Positions 29,934 through 38,159 of a DNA stretch of 64,000 nt are shown piece by piece. The number at the start of each line of letters is the position of its first letter. The stretch's first letter is position 1. The notes beneath the pieces are model-generated. The model saw nothing but the letters and a program-made list of their open reading frames with translations, searched no databases and was not told the origin of the DNA. The DNA is taken from assembly GCF_014284235.1 (NCBI RefSeq), contig NZ_JACOGD010000001.1:62001-126000 (forward strand), in the 5' to 3' direction. A program made the translations under genes and the position numbers. Source of the DNA: Cognatundibacterium curvum (GTDB lineage: Bacteria; Pseudomonadota; Gammaproteobacteria; Burkholderiales; Burkholderiaceae_D).

Positions 29934-31148
29934 ATGACAACAAAAACAAACATGCTGAGTGTCGCGCAGGCGCTGGACCATATGCTGAGCCGTGTCCGTA
30001 CCTTGAGCGCAACAGAAACAGTCGCAACGACGGATGCGCTGGGCCGCATACTGGCCAGCCCTCTGTATTCACAACTGCATGTGCCGCCGCAGGATAATAC
30101 CCAGATGGATGGCTATGCCGTGCGTGCCGCCGACTGCGCGTCTGGCCATGCGCGTTTGCGTATCTCGCAACGCATCCCGGCTGGCATCGTAGGGCAGCCT
30201 TTGGAACCCGGCACCGCAGCCAGAATATTTACCGGCGCGCTGATACCGCAAGGAGCGGATGCCGTGGTGATGCAGGAGCAATGCGAGTCTGATGGCGATG
30301 CTGTTGTGATTCGCCATCAGCCAGCAGCCGGGGAGTGGGTACGACGTCAGGGTGAGGATATCCGCGCCGGGGCGACCATTTTAGAGGCTGGAACCGTGCT
30401 GCGTGCGCAGGAAATGGGACTGGCCGCCTCGGTAGGGTTGGCAAGCTTACCTGTGTTACGCCGTCCTAAAGTCGCGATTTTCTTTACCGGTGATGAACTC
30501 GCCATGCCCGGCGATACGCTGCGACCTGGTGCGATTTATAACTCTAACCGCTATACCCTGACTGGCTTACTGCAAGGTTTAGGCTGTGATATCACCGATC
30601 TGGGCATCGTCCCGGATAATCTGGCAGCAACCCGCGCCGCACTGCGCCAGGCGGCAGAAGGGCATGATCTGATCATCACCTCTGGCGGTGTGTCGGTGGG
30701 TGAGGAAGATCACGTCAAACCTGCGGTGGAAGCTGAAGGGCAGCTGGCGATGTGGCAGATTGCGATGAAGCCGGGTAAGCCCCTCGCCTTTGGTGAAGTC
30801 GGCAGCGCATTTTTCATCGGTCTGCCTGGCAATCCGGTGTCCAGTTTCGTGACTTTTCTGCTGTTTGTACGGCCGTTCCTGTTGCGTTTGCAGGGCGTAA
30901 GTCGAGTAGCACCTCAGACTTACAGTATGCGTGCCGATTTTGACTGGTCTAAGCCGGATCGTCGCAATGAATTCCTGCGTGCACGAATCAATGCAGACGG
31001 TGGGCTGGACCTGTTTCCGAATCAAAGCTCTGGCGTATTAAGCTCTGCAGTATGGGGAGATGGTTTAATTGATTTGCCCCCTTCGCAAACGGTAGTGCGC
31101 GGTCAGATGGTAAGTTTTATTCCTTTCAGTAGTCTGGGTGTCGTATGA
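29934..31148 (+). CDS. moeA: Molybdopterin molybdenumtransferase
   Basis: MoeA inserts molybdate into adenylylated molybdopterin. The 404-residue protein shows the whole domain order: PPQDNTQMDGYAVRA at the N-terminus, FTGALIPQGADAVVMQE, the MoCF-binding domain with LRPGAIYNSNRYTL and ITSGGVSVGEEDHV, and LPGNPVSSFVTF near the C-terminus. It overlaps moaD by 4 bases (ATGA) and begins a four-gene rightward unit. Confidence 0.96.
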   Translation: MTTKTNMLSVAQALDHMLSRVRTLSATETVATTDALGRILASPLYSQLHVPPQDNTQMDGYAVRAADCASGHARLRISQRIPAGIVGQPLEPGTAARIFTGALIPQGADAVVMQEQCESDGDAVVIRHQPAAGEWVRRQGEDIRAGATILEAGTVLRAQEMGLAASVGLASLPVLRRPKVAIFFTGDELAMPGDTLRPGAIYNSNRYTLTGLLQGLGCDITDLGIVPDNLAATRAALRQAAEGHDLIITSGGVSVGEEDHVKPAVEAEGQLAMWQIAMKPGKPLAFGEVGSAFFIGLPGNPVSSFVTFLLFVRPFLLRLQGVSRVAPQTYSMRADFDWSKPDRRNEFLRARINADGGLDLFPNQSSGVLSSAVWGDGLIDLPPSQTVVRGQMVSFIPFSSLGVV

Positions 31149-31402
31149 AAATTCAGTGCCGTTTTTTTGCCAGTGTCAGAGAAGCTTTAGGTGCCTCCTT
31201 TGAGGAAATCGAGTTGCCGCCAGAAGTCACCACAGTCGCTGCCGTGCGTGCTTACCTGCGTCAGCGTGGTGGCGTGTGGGACGAGGTTTTGTCGGATAAA
31301 AACTTACTGCGCACTGCTTACAATCAGCAAATGTGCGCAGCGGATACCGTACTGACCGAACAATGTGAAGTGGCTTTTTTTCCGCCCGTGACCGGAGGCT
31401 GA
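31145..31402 (+). CDS. moaD: Molybdopterin synthase small subunit
   Basis: The ubiquitin-like sulfur carrier of molybdopterin synthase, 85 residues. It ends PPVTGG; the terminal Gly-Gly is the thiocarboxylation site. MKIQCRFFASVREALG is the typical start. It overlaps moeA by 4 bases and is followed directly by moaE, the partner subunit. Confidence 0.95.
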   Translation: MKIQCRFFASVREALGASFEEIELPPEVTTVAAVRAYLRQRGGVWDEVLSDKNLLRTAYNQQMCAADTVLTEQCEVAFFPPVTGG

Positions 31403-31403
31403 G

Positions 31404-31895
31404 ATGGTGGTCAGAATACAGACCGCAGATTTTGATGTGGGCGCAGAGCTCGCTGCGTTGCGCAGTGAGCAGCCCGCTATCGGTGCTGTCGTCAGTTTTG
31501 TCGGCCTGGTCAGAGACATCAATGAAGGTGCTGAGGTTAGTGGGCTGGAGCTCGAGCATTATCCCGGCATGACAGAGCAATCCTTGCAGGACATCCTGAG
31601 CCTGGCCGCGCAGCGCTGGCCTGTAATGCGCAGCCTGATCATCCATCGCGTCGGGCCCTTGTTACCGCTCGATCAGATCGTATTGGTGGCGGTCGCGACG
31701 CGCCATCGGGGTGATGCATTTGCCGCCTGCGAATTCATCATGGATTATCTGAAGACCCGCGCACCTTTCTGGAAAAAAGAGCAAACCCCGGACGGTGCAC
31801 GCTGGGTGGATGCACGAGAAAGCGATGAGCTGGCCAGTCAACGCTGGCAGGATGCCGCTGCGGCTGCCACGCTGTCGCAACAGGGGGCACTATGA
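31404..31895 (+). CDS. moaE: Molybdopterin synthase catalytic subunit
   Basis: MoaE transfers two sulfurs from MoaD to precursor Z (cPMP). The 163-residue protein has GAVVSFVGLVRD and LELEHYPGMTEQ. The active-site region is FIMDYLKTRAPFWKKEQTPDGARWV, containing the conserved lysines. It starts two bases after moaD and overlaps crcB by 4 bases. Confidence 0.95.
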   Translation: MVVRIQTADFDVGAELAALRSEQPAIGAVVSFVGLVRDINEGAEVSGLELEHYPGMTEQSLQDILSLAAQRWPVMRSLIIHRVGPLLPLDQIVLVAVATRHRGDAFAACEFIMDYLKTRAPFWKKEQTPDGARWVDARESDELASQRWQDAAAAATLSQQGAL

Positions 31896-32275
31896 ATGCG
31901 CTAGGGATACTGGCGGTCGGTATCGGTGCGGCGTTTGGCGCCTGGTTGCGCTGGCTGCTGGCACTCTGGGGCAATCAGGTCTGGGCGCAAGTCCCGCTGG
32001 GAACGCTGATTGCGAATCTGGGTGGTGGTTATCTGATCGGACTGGCGGTTGCATTCTTTAGCAGCTATCCCGATTTGTCACCCGCCTGGCGGCTGTTTGT
32101 GATTACCGGCTTTTTGGGTGGTTTGACGACTTTTTCGACCTTTTCTGCAGAGTCCATGCAATTACTGCAAAAGGGCGAAATTGTCTGGGCGCTGGCACAT
32201 GCCAGTTTGCATTTACTGGGTTCGGTATTGTGTTGTTTCGCAGGTTTTCTGAGCTACCGCGCGCTCTCAGCTTGA
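31892..32275 (+). CDS. crcB: Fluoride channel (Fluc)
   Basis: This small four-helix membrane protein of 127 residues exports fluoride as a dimer. LGTLIANLGGGYLIGL and GFLGGLTTFSTFSAES contain the conserved Asn and the TTFSTFS signature that line the pore and the central sodium site. It overlaps moaE by 4 bases, so it travels with molybdopterin genes; no fluoride riboswitch is seen before it. Confidence 0.93.
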   Translation: MNALGILAVGIGAAFGAWLRWLLALWGNQVWAQVPLGTLIANLGGGYLIGLAVAFFSSYPDLSPAWRLFVITGFLGGLTTFSTFSAESMQLLQKGEIVWALAHASLHLLGSVLCCFAGFLSYRALSA

Positions 32276-32423
32276 CTTGTCGCATGCAGGGCACCAGTCT
32301 GCATGGTATGATTGCATAACAATTTGATAGCTTTTGCCTGCTGTATGCATGTGTCAAGCCTGTCTCTTGCTTGATTCGTCTACATAATTTCATCCATTTT
32401 CTGACTCTTTGTTGCGCCAACAA

Positions 32424-33281
32424 ATGATCACTTCAATTTCAGCCGCAGTACCGGAAAGCCAGCGTTTTTTCATGCAACTGGCCGGTTTTTCCGGTGCCGA
32501 GCAAGAGCTGCTGCAATCCACTTTCCGCCTCACCAGCCGCCGTACTTTTTTATATGAAGTCGCTGCCGTGGCCGATGTCAGACCCGATATCTACCTGATC
32601 AATGCCGATCATCCCGAACTGACACGTCTGCTCCATGAATGCGCACCCAATGTACATGCGCCAGCCATGCTGATCGGCAGCCCCGCAGTCTTACTCTCAG
32701 ACTGGCCCTGTTTGCCTAAGCCTATACAGTGGATGCGCTTGTTCGAACAGCTCGATGAGCAAATGATGCTGGCGCTGGCTGAACGCAGCCGTCGTCAGCA
32801 GGATGCAGCCTGGGATGGTGCCAGCTTGCGGCGCGAAACGGACCGTGTGCTGTCTTTGTCTGAGGCCGTGCTGAGTCCACCGCCGATGGAGTCTGTGCTG
32901 GTGGTCGATGACAGTGCCACCGTGCGCGCAGTGATGCGTAAAAAGCTGGAACCCTTCCGCTTTGATGTGGATTTTGCTGAAAATGGCGAAGATGCCGTGT
33001 TGATGGCGATGAAAAAATCGTACACCTGTATTTTTCTCGACATCATGATGCCGGGCATAGATGGCTACGCAGTATGCAAGCAAATCAAAGGGCATCCGCG
33101 TACCAGTCAGACTGCAGTGGTGATGCTCAGCAGTAAGTCTTCTGCCTTTGATAAATTCCGTGGCAGTTGGGCTGGCTGTGATGCCTATCTGACCAAGAGT
33201 GTGGACGAGGATGAATTGCTGTCCACCATTGCGCGTTTCTTGCCCAGCGCCAGACAAGTGCTGCATGCCAGAACGGCCTGA
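32424..33281 (+). CDS. Response regulator with N-terminal receiver-like domain
   Basis: A 285-residue protein with a complete C-terminal receiver (about 157-275): acidic pair D162-D163 in VVDDS, phospho-acceptor D206 in FLDIMMPG, S236/S237 and K258. The first 150 residues resemble a receiver that has lost its acidic pocket (DIYLINADHPELTRLL). There is no DNA-binding or enzymatic output domain. It may work by protein contact, as PilG/CheY-type regulators do. The frame also opens with TTG at 32409. It stands alone between crcB and blaI. Confidence 0.85.
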   Translation: MITSISAAVPESQRFFMQLAGFSGAEQELLQSTFRLTSRRTFLYEVAAVADVRPDIYLINADHPELTRLLHECAPNVHAPAMLIGSPAVLLSDWPCLPKPIQWMRLFEQLDEQMMLALAERSRRQQDAAWDGASLRRETDRVLSLSEAVLSPPPMESVLVVDDSATVRAVMRKKLEPFRFDVDFAENGEDAVLMAMKKSYTCIFLDIMMPGIDGYAVCKQIKGHPRTSQTAVVMLSSKSSAFDKFRGSWAGCDAYLTKSVDEDELLSTIARFLPSARQVLHARTA

Positions 33282-33365
33282 ATACAGGTGGGGCACCGCG
33301 CAGGCTGAGCTTGCGCGGCAAGTCCGGCAGCAGTTTTTCAGCAAATTCCAAAATGTAGAAAAAAA

Positions 33366-33398
33366 GTTCTAGACAAAATTTTCTAGAACATTTATTCT
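33366..33398 (+). promoter_or_regulatory. BlaI operator overlapping a promoter
   Basis: GTTCTAGA (33366-33373) and TCTAGAAC (33382-33389) form a perfect inverted repeat with an 8-base spacer. A sigma-70-like promoter lies across it: TAGACA at 33370-33375, a 17-base spacer, and TATTCT at 33393-33398, 37 bases before the blaI ATG. A repressor bound here would cover the -35 box and spacer, the usual design for BlaI/MecI autoregulation. Confidence 0.72.
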
Positions 33399-33435
33399 GC
33401 TTCCATTCTGACTCTATCCTGATGAATGGAACTGC

Positions 33436-33825
33436 ATGTCTACCCCAATTTCCCGCACTGTCCCCAAACCTACCGCTGCCGAATTGAATCTGCTCAAGGT
33501 GTTGTGGCAACACGGCCCGCTAAGTGCCAAGCAAGTTCACGAAATCGCGCAGGCCGATAAGCCCGATCTGAATTACGCCACCGTATTGCGGCAATTGCAG
33601 ATCATGCATGGTAAGGGTATTTTGACGCGCGATGAAAGCCTGCGTTCCCACGTCTATGCGCCCGCTCAGGAAGCCGATTCCCTGCAAACCAATTTGCTCA
33701 AAGACCTGATACAGAAAGTCTTTGCCGGTTCCGGCAAGGCACTGGTGCTGGCTGCTTTACGTGGCGGCCATGTCTCGGCTCAGGAACGTGCCGAAATCGA
33801 AAAAATCCTGAAAGAGGAAAAATAA
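33436..33825 (+). CDS. BlaI/MecI family repressor
   Basis: A 129-residue winged-helix repressor. TAAELNLLKVLWQHGPLSAKQVHEIAQ and NYATVLRQLQIMHGKGILTRDE are the conserved DNA-binding region, with the recognition helix around TVLRQL. The C-terminal dimerisation half follows. It is paired with an M56 receptor gene two bases later, as blaI is with blaR1. In known systems the receptor's protease triggers loss of the repressor. It probably controls its own promoter through the operator at 33366-33389. Confidence 0.92.
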   Translation: MSTPISRTVPKPTAAELNLLKVLWQHGPLSAKQVHEIAQADKPDLNYATVLRQLQIMHGKGILTRDESLRSHVYAPAQEADSLQTNLLKDLIQKVFAGSGKALVLAALRGGHVSAQERAEIEKILKEEK

Positions 33826-33827
33826 TC

Positions 33828-35714
33828 ATGAGCGCCGCAATCAGTCAGTTTTCTTTTGAGCGGCTGACCCAGATACTGGGCTGGCCTTTGCTGGATTTCG
33901 TGTGGCAAGGTGTGTTGATCGCAGGTGTGGCAGCACTGTTGTTAAGCTTATGTCGTCACGCCAGGCCGCAGACCCGCTACCTGATTGCCTCAGGCGCAAT
34001 GCTGTTATGCGCGCTGTTGCCTTTGGCTGGCATGTTGCTGCAAGCCTCGCGTCCACCAAGCCTGACACTGAGCGCAGCTTTGCAATTGCTTGCCGAAACG
34101 TCTGCCACGACCGAAGTGCAATGGCAGGACAGCAATCTGCTGCTCAGCATGCTGGCGCCAGTATTGCCTTTCCTGGTGACGCTATGGCTAAGTGGCGTCA
34201 CGCTGATGCTGAGCCGTTATCTCCTGGGGCTGCTGTGGATCGCACGTCTTGGTAGTCAGGCCGGACAGGCAACTTACCTCAGCGCGATGGGCGACTGGCA
34301 GCATAGCGCACGCACTTTGCAAGCACGTTTTGGCATACGGCGTGAAGTCCGCTTGCTGTGGAAAACCGAGATACTGAGTCCGATGACGACAGGCTGCTGG
34401 CGCCCTGTGATACTGATGCCGGTATCGCTGCTGAGTGGCATGTCGCCGAGCATGATAGAAGCTTTGCTGGCGCATGAATTAGCGCATATCCGGCGCTGGG
34501 ATTATCTGGTCAAGCTGCTGCAGAATCTGGTGCAGGCGCTGCTCTTCTATCATCCTGTGGTGTGGTGGCTGGGCCGTCAGATGGATAGCGAGCGTGAGCT
34601 GATCGCAGACCAGTTAGCGGTTGCTGCTACTGGTCAGTCACGTGAACTGGCGCTCGCATTGCAAAGCCTGGATCAGATGCAGATGCAACAGCAAGCGCTG
34701 GCGCTGGCCGCGCATGGCGGTGATTTACTGAGCCGTATACGCCAAATCCTGCGTCCCGGCCCGCAAGCCTGGCAATGGAAAATGGCATTGCCGGTCGTGT
34801 TGGCAGTCGTCAGTCTGATGCTGATTTTTCAGACCAAAGTCGATGCTGTTCCCGCCGCTGACCAGTTAGTGCTGAACCAGCAAGCGCACGAAGCCGCCTT
34901 GCCAGCTAAGCTGATGATCAACACCCATTCGCGGCATGTGATGGTGCTGGACGAGGCGAGTGGCGCCGTTTTGCTGCAAAAAAATGCGGATGTGGCGGTG
35001 CCGATTGCGTCGATTTCTAAGTTACTGACTGCGATGGTCACGCTCGATGCGCAGCTGGATATGCAGCAGGAATTGCAGTTGAGCCGACAGGACATGGTGG
35101 GTTCGCAGCAGGGCCTGACACTGCTTAAACCCGGTCTGTCAGTCACGCGTCAACAATTGTTGGAACTGATGCTGGTACCGTCCAGTAATACGGCGGCCAA
35201 AGCCCTGGGACGTACCTATCCGGGCGGTGAAGCTGCACTGATCGCAGCGATGCAGCGCAAACTCCAGGCTTTAGGTCTGCATCAGACCAGCATAGAGGAG
35301 CCGGTCGGGATCTCCGCCAATAACCGCTCCAGTGCTGCCGATCTGGCCCGTCTGGCGCGCATTGCAGCTGCTTATCCTGAACTGCAAAAGCTGAGCGGCA
35401 GCCCGGAAATGAAGTTGTCGCTGGCCGGTAAAACTGAGCGTCTGCCCAGCAGTAATCCTTTGGTGGGGCAGGCCAGCTGGGATATCTCGCTGACCAAAAC
35501 CGGTTATTCCAAAGCAGCAGGGCGCTGCCTGTTACTGCGTACCAAAATCGCAGGCAAACACTGGATAGTCGTTTTACTCAATGCCGATCAATTCGCGATG
35601 CGTACTGAGGATGCAGAGCTGATACGTGATGCCATCAGTGGTGCTGTCAGTGCCTCAAGCAGTGCCTCAAGCAGCGCATCAATCCTCGATGGCAGCGCCG
35701 TCATGGCGCGCTGA
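33828..35714 (+). CDS. BlaR1-like M56 metalloprotease fused to an S11 D,D-peptidase domain
   Basis: This 628-residue membrane receptor has an N-terminal half (1-335) that is BlaR1-like: membrane helices at about 23-42, 51-72 and 105-137, then the zinc protease motif HELAH at 216-220 with E255 in DSERELIAD, and a last helix at about 318-335. Instead of the class D beta-lactamase sensor of BlaR1/MecR1, the extracytoplasmic half (about 360-605) is an S11 peptidase (PBP7/DacA-like). It has all three penicillin-binding motifs: S395-x-x-K398, S452-S-N454 and K557-T-G559. So it may sense beta-lactams or peptidoglycan pieces, and may also cleave D-Ala cross-links. It ends in an Ala/Ser tail made of a short tandem repeat. 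Confidence 0.9.
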   Translation: MSAAISQFSFERLTQILGWPLLDFVWQGVLIAGVAALLLSLCRHARPQTRYLIASGAMLLCALLPLAGMLLQASRPPSLTLSAALQLLAETSATTEVQWQDSNLLLSMLAPVLPFLVTLWLSGVTLMLSRYLLGLLWIARLGSQAGQATYLSAMGDWQHSARTLQARFGIRREVRLLWKTEILSPMTTGCWRPVILMPVSLLSGMSPSMIEALLAHELAHIRRWDYLVKLLQNLVQALLFYHPVVWWLGRQMDSERELIADQLAVAATGQSRELALALQSLDQMQMQQQALALAAHGGDLLSRIRQILRPGPQAWQWKMALPVVLAVVSLMLIFQTKVDAVPAADQLVLNQQAHEAALPAKLMINTHSRHVMVLDEASGAVLLQKNADVAVPIASISKLLTAMVTLDAQLDMQQELQLSRQDMVGSQQGLTLLKPGLSVTRQQLLELMLVPSSNTAAKALGRTYPGGEAALIAAMQRKLQALGLHQTSIEEPVGISANNRSSAADLARLARIAAAYPELQKLSGSPEMKLSLAGKTERLPSSNPLVGQASWDISLTKTGYSKAAGRCLLLRTKIAGKHWIVVLLNADQFAMRTEDAELIRDAISGAVSASSSASSSASILDGSAVMAR

Positions 35715-35736
35715 GTCATGCTGAACTCTAGCCACA

Positions 35737-35764
35737 TCAACTAAGCCAACTCAACTAAGCCAAC
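35737..35764 (+). repeat. Tandem 14-bp repeat after the receptor gene
   Basis: The unit TCAACTAAGCCAAC occurs twice head to tail. It lies 22 bases after the M56-S11 stop codon and before the TonB-receptor leader hairpin. Likely a replication-slippage duplication. Confidence 0.75.
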
Positions 35765-35784
35765 TTTATTTATTAGCCTTCATA

Positions 35785-35808
35785 GCGCTGTTCCTGTAAG
35801 GACAGCGC
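35785..35808. repeat. Hairpin in the TonB-receptor leader
   Basis: GCGCTGT-T-CCT / AGG-ACAGCGC pairs perfectly apart from one bulged T, around GTA. A T-run does follow, but more than ten bases after the stem (about 35825-35830). It could end the receptor transcript or fold in the leader of the downstream gene, whose ATG is at 35841. Confidence 0.45.
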
Positions 35809-35840
35809 GGGGGCTGTTGCGCACTTTTTTCTGAAAAATC

Positions 35841-38072
35841 ATGCCATATCCGACTATTTATCTGCTTCCCAATGCTACGCATTATGGCGCTTACCGCACA
35901 CTGTTTATGCTGCCTGCGCTTGGGCTGACACTGTGCTTCGCTGGGCCAGGTCAGACTGCCTATGCGCAGCAAACCGTACAACAAGTCGAGCTCAAAGCCA
36001 GCGCCGCAGCGCGCTCTGGCCGCGATGACACGGCGGCCAAAGTGCTGATTCCGCACGAAGAAATTGTCCGTTACGGTGATCATCAATTGCTGGATGTGCT
36101 CAGGCGTCAGCCCGGCATCACCATCGCTGAAGGCAAGGGCAAACAGCCGGAGTTGCGCCTGCGCGGACTCGGCAATGGCTATACCCAGATCCTGGTGAAT
36201 GGTCAGGAAATGCCTGCCGGATTTCAGCTTGACAGCATTGCGCCTGAGCTGGTCGAGAGCATAGAAATTGTCCGGGTCGCCGGGGCTGATCTGACTGCAA
36301 GCAGTATGGCGGGCAGCATCCATATCAAACTCAGACAAAAAAAAGCGACCGCAGAATCCGAATGGCGTGCTTCTTCCTCACTGCAGGATGGCAGGCTGGG
36401 GTCGCAATTCTCCGTACAAAGTGGCGGCGCCTTAGCGTCCGCACCGGACTGGCGCTATTTGCTGGCTTTACAGCTCGATAGCAGTAGCGTGGAGCAAAAT
36501 CAGTACAGCCAGCAGCTGGTGCAGAACCAGACGCAGAACGGCAATCAGGCATTTTGGCAGAACAGCACAGACAGCCGTCTGCAACTGCAGCAGCACAACC
36601 GGCGTGACAGCATCACACTGACGCCCTCGCTGCAATGGCAGCCAGATCAGCAGCGACAGTGGCGTTGGCAATTATTCTTGAATTACGCCAGACCGGAAAA
36701 TACGAAGCAGGAAAGTGAGCAGGCTGGCGCGGGTATGCCTCTGACTTCAGAGTTTCCGCTGAATCACAGCATCTGGGCCGCGCATATTCTGACTGCACGT
36801 CAGGAATTACAATGGGAACAGCGCCTGAACGACAGCGCTAAACTCAGCATGCAATGGGGCTGGAATCATTTCGCACGTGATTCGCGCTTTCGCTTTTGGG
36901 GTAGCAATCCTGCGGCTGGACTCAGCGAGCAGCGCGTGGTGTTTGCCGATGCCAAAGAAAACAGCTGGCGCTGGGCTGGCAAATATCTGGCACCGTATTC
37001 GGAGCAGCATGTGCTCAGTCTGGGCTGGGATAGCAGCCTGGCACAACGCGAAGAAAGCCGCGATGAATGGGATACGCCTTCGCTCGGCCAGCCTCAGCAA
37101 TCGGCACATCGCTATGACGCCAGCATGCGTAAGCTGGCGGGCTATATCCAGGATGAATGGACCCTGCATGCACAACTGTCTGCCTATCTGGGCTTACGTT
37201 GGGAGCAGTTCGTCGCACACAGCGAAGAAGCCGGGCAGTTTGATATCCGTCAGCAAAATGCAGTCTGGAGTCCGGTGCTGCAAACCTTGTGGAAAGCCGA
37301 TGCGCAAACCCAGTGGCGCCTGGCAGTTAATCGCACGCTCAAACAGCCAGCGCTGGCGAAGCTGATACCACGCCGCTTCCGCGTCGATAATAACAATAAT
37401 CCGTTTAATCCTGACCAGTTGGGTAATCCCGGCTTGCGCCCAGAACGCGCATGGGGGCTGGATCTGGGCTATGAGCGCGCATTGGGTGAGGATAGTCAAA
37501 TCAGTGTGAGCTTCTATCGCAAATGGGTACAGGATTTAATGCTGGAACATCTGAGTCTGCAGCAGGGTATATGGGAAAGCCAGACGCAGAATCATGGTAA
37601 GGCGGTGATCGACGGGCTGGAGCTGGAAGGCAGGTTTGCCTTGAAAGAATTTTGGGAAAACAGTCCGGCAATCAGGCTCAGAAGCAGTCTGGCGTATAAC
37701 TGGTCACGCTTATCGGCAGTCACAGGGCCGGATAACCGGCTGCCGGAGCAGGCGCGTCTGAGTGCCAAGCTGGGCTTGGATTACACGATCAGCCCGGCAT
37801 GGAAAATGGGTGTTGATGCTGCCTATCAATCCAGCGAGCGTTATCGCGACACAGCCGGCATGCTGTCGCTGAGCGGGCCACGGCGCCATCTCGATGCGTA
37901 TTTGAGTTTCAGCGCGCAGGCGCATAGCCAGTGGCGGCTTAGCGTGAATAATTTGCTGCAGCAGGATCAGCGCAGTGCAGATTATTTTCAGCTGACTGAG
38001 CGCCGCTGGAGTGAGCAAACGACGCAAGCCAGCAGTCGTCAGTGGCGTCTGAGCTGGGAGGGTAAATGGTAG
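35841..38072 (+). CDS. TonB-dependent outer-membrane receptor
   Basis: A 743-residue precursor with a long signal region cut at about AYA-QQ (residue 42). A plug domain (about 50-165) contains LLDVLRRQPGITIAEG, LRLRGLGNGYTQILVNGQ and SIEIVRVAGADLTASSMAG. A 22-strand-type barrel follows, ending in W (SWEGKW) as outer-membrane proteins do. It lacks neighbours for siderophore, cobalamin or sugar use, so its substrate is unknown. It lies downstream of the M56-S11 receptor in the same direction with a 126-base gap, so shared control is possible. Confidence 0.9.
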   Translation: MPYPTIYLLPNATHYGAYRTLFMLPALGLTLCFAGPGQTAYAQQTVQQVELKASAAARSGRDDTAAKVLIPHEEIVRYGDHQLLDVLRRQPGITIAEGKGKQPELRLRGLGNGYTQILVNGQEMPAGFQLDSIAPELVESIEIVRVAGADLTASSMAGSIHIKLRQKKATAESEWRASSSLQDGRLGSQFSVQSGGALASAPDWRYLLALQLDSSSVEQNQYSQQLVQNQTQNGNQAFWQNSTDSRLQLQQHNRRDSITLTPSLQWQPDQQRQWRWQLFLNYARPENTKQESEQAGAGMPLTSEFPLNHSIWAAHILTARQELQWEQRLNDSAKLSMQWGWNHFARDSRFRFWGSNPAAGLSEQRVVFADAKENSWRWAGKYLAPYSEQHVLSLGWDSSLAQREESRDEWDTPSLGQPQQSAHRYDASMRKLAGYIQDEWTLHAQLSAYLGLRWEQFVAHSEEAGQFDIRQQNAVWSPVLQTLWKADAQTQWRLAVNRTLKQPALAKLIPRRFRVDNNNNPFNPDQLGNPGLRPERAWGLDLGYERALGEDSQISVSFYRKWVQDLMLEHLSLQQGIWESQTQNHGKAVIDGLELEGRFALKEFWENSPAIRLRSSLAYNWSRLSAVTGPDNRLPEQARLSAKLGLDYTISPAWKMGVDAAYQSSERYRDTAGMLSLSGPRRHLDAYLSFSAQAHSQWRLSVNNLLQQDQRSADYFQLTERRWSEQTTQASSRQWRLSWEGKW

Positions 38073-38159
38073 TGGAACTTAGCCCGTCTGTCGATGCTAC
38101 ACATGGAGTTTGCCGTTTATAATGGGGCGCATTTTTCACGCCACTCTTCAGGTCTGACT

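Noticed and set aside
31145-32275. Possible fluoride riboswitch for crcB
   Set aside because: crcB overlaps moaE by 4 bases, leaving no leader in which a riboswitch could fold.
33296-33318. Hairpin CCGCGCA / TGCGCGG after the response regulator as a terminator
   Set aside because: The stem is perfect, but no T-run follows directly on the plus strand; left unassigned.
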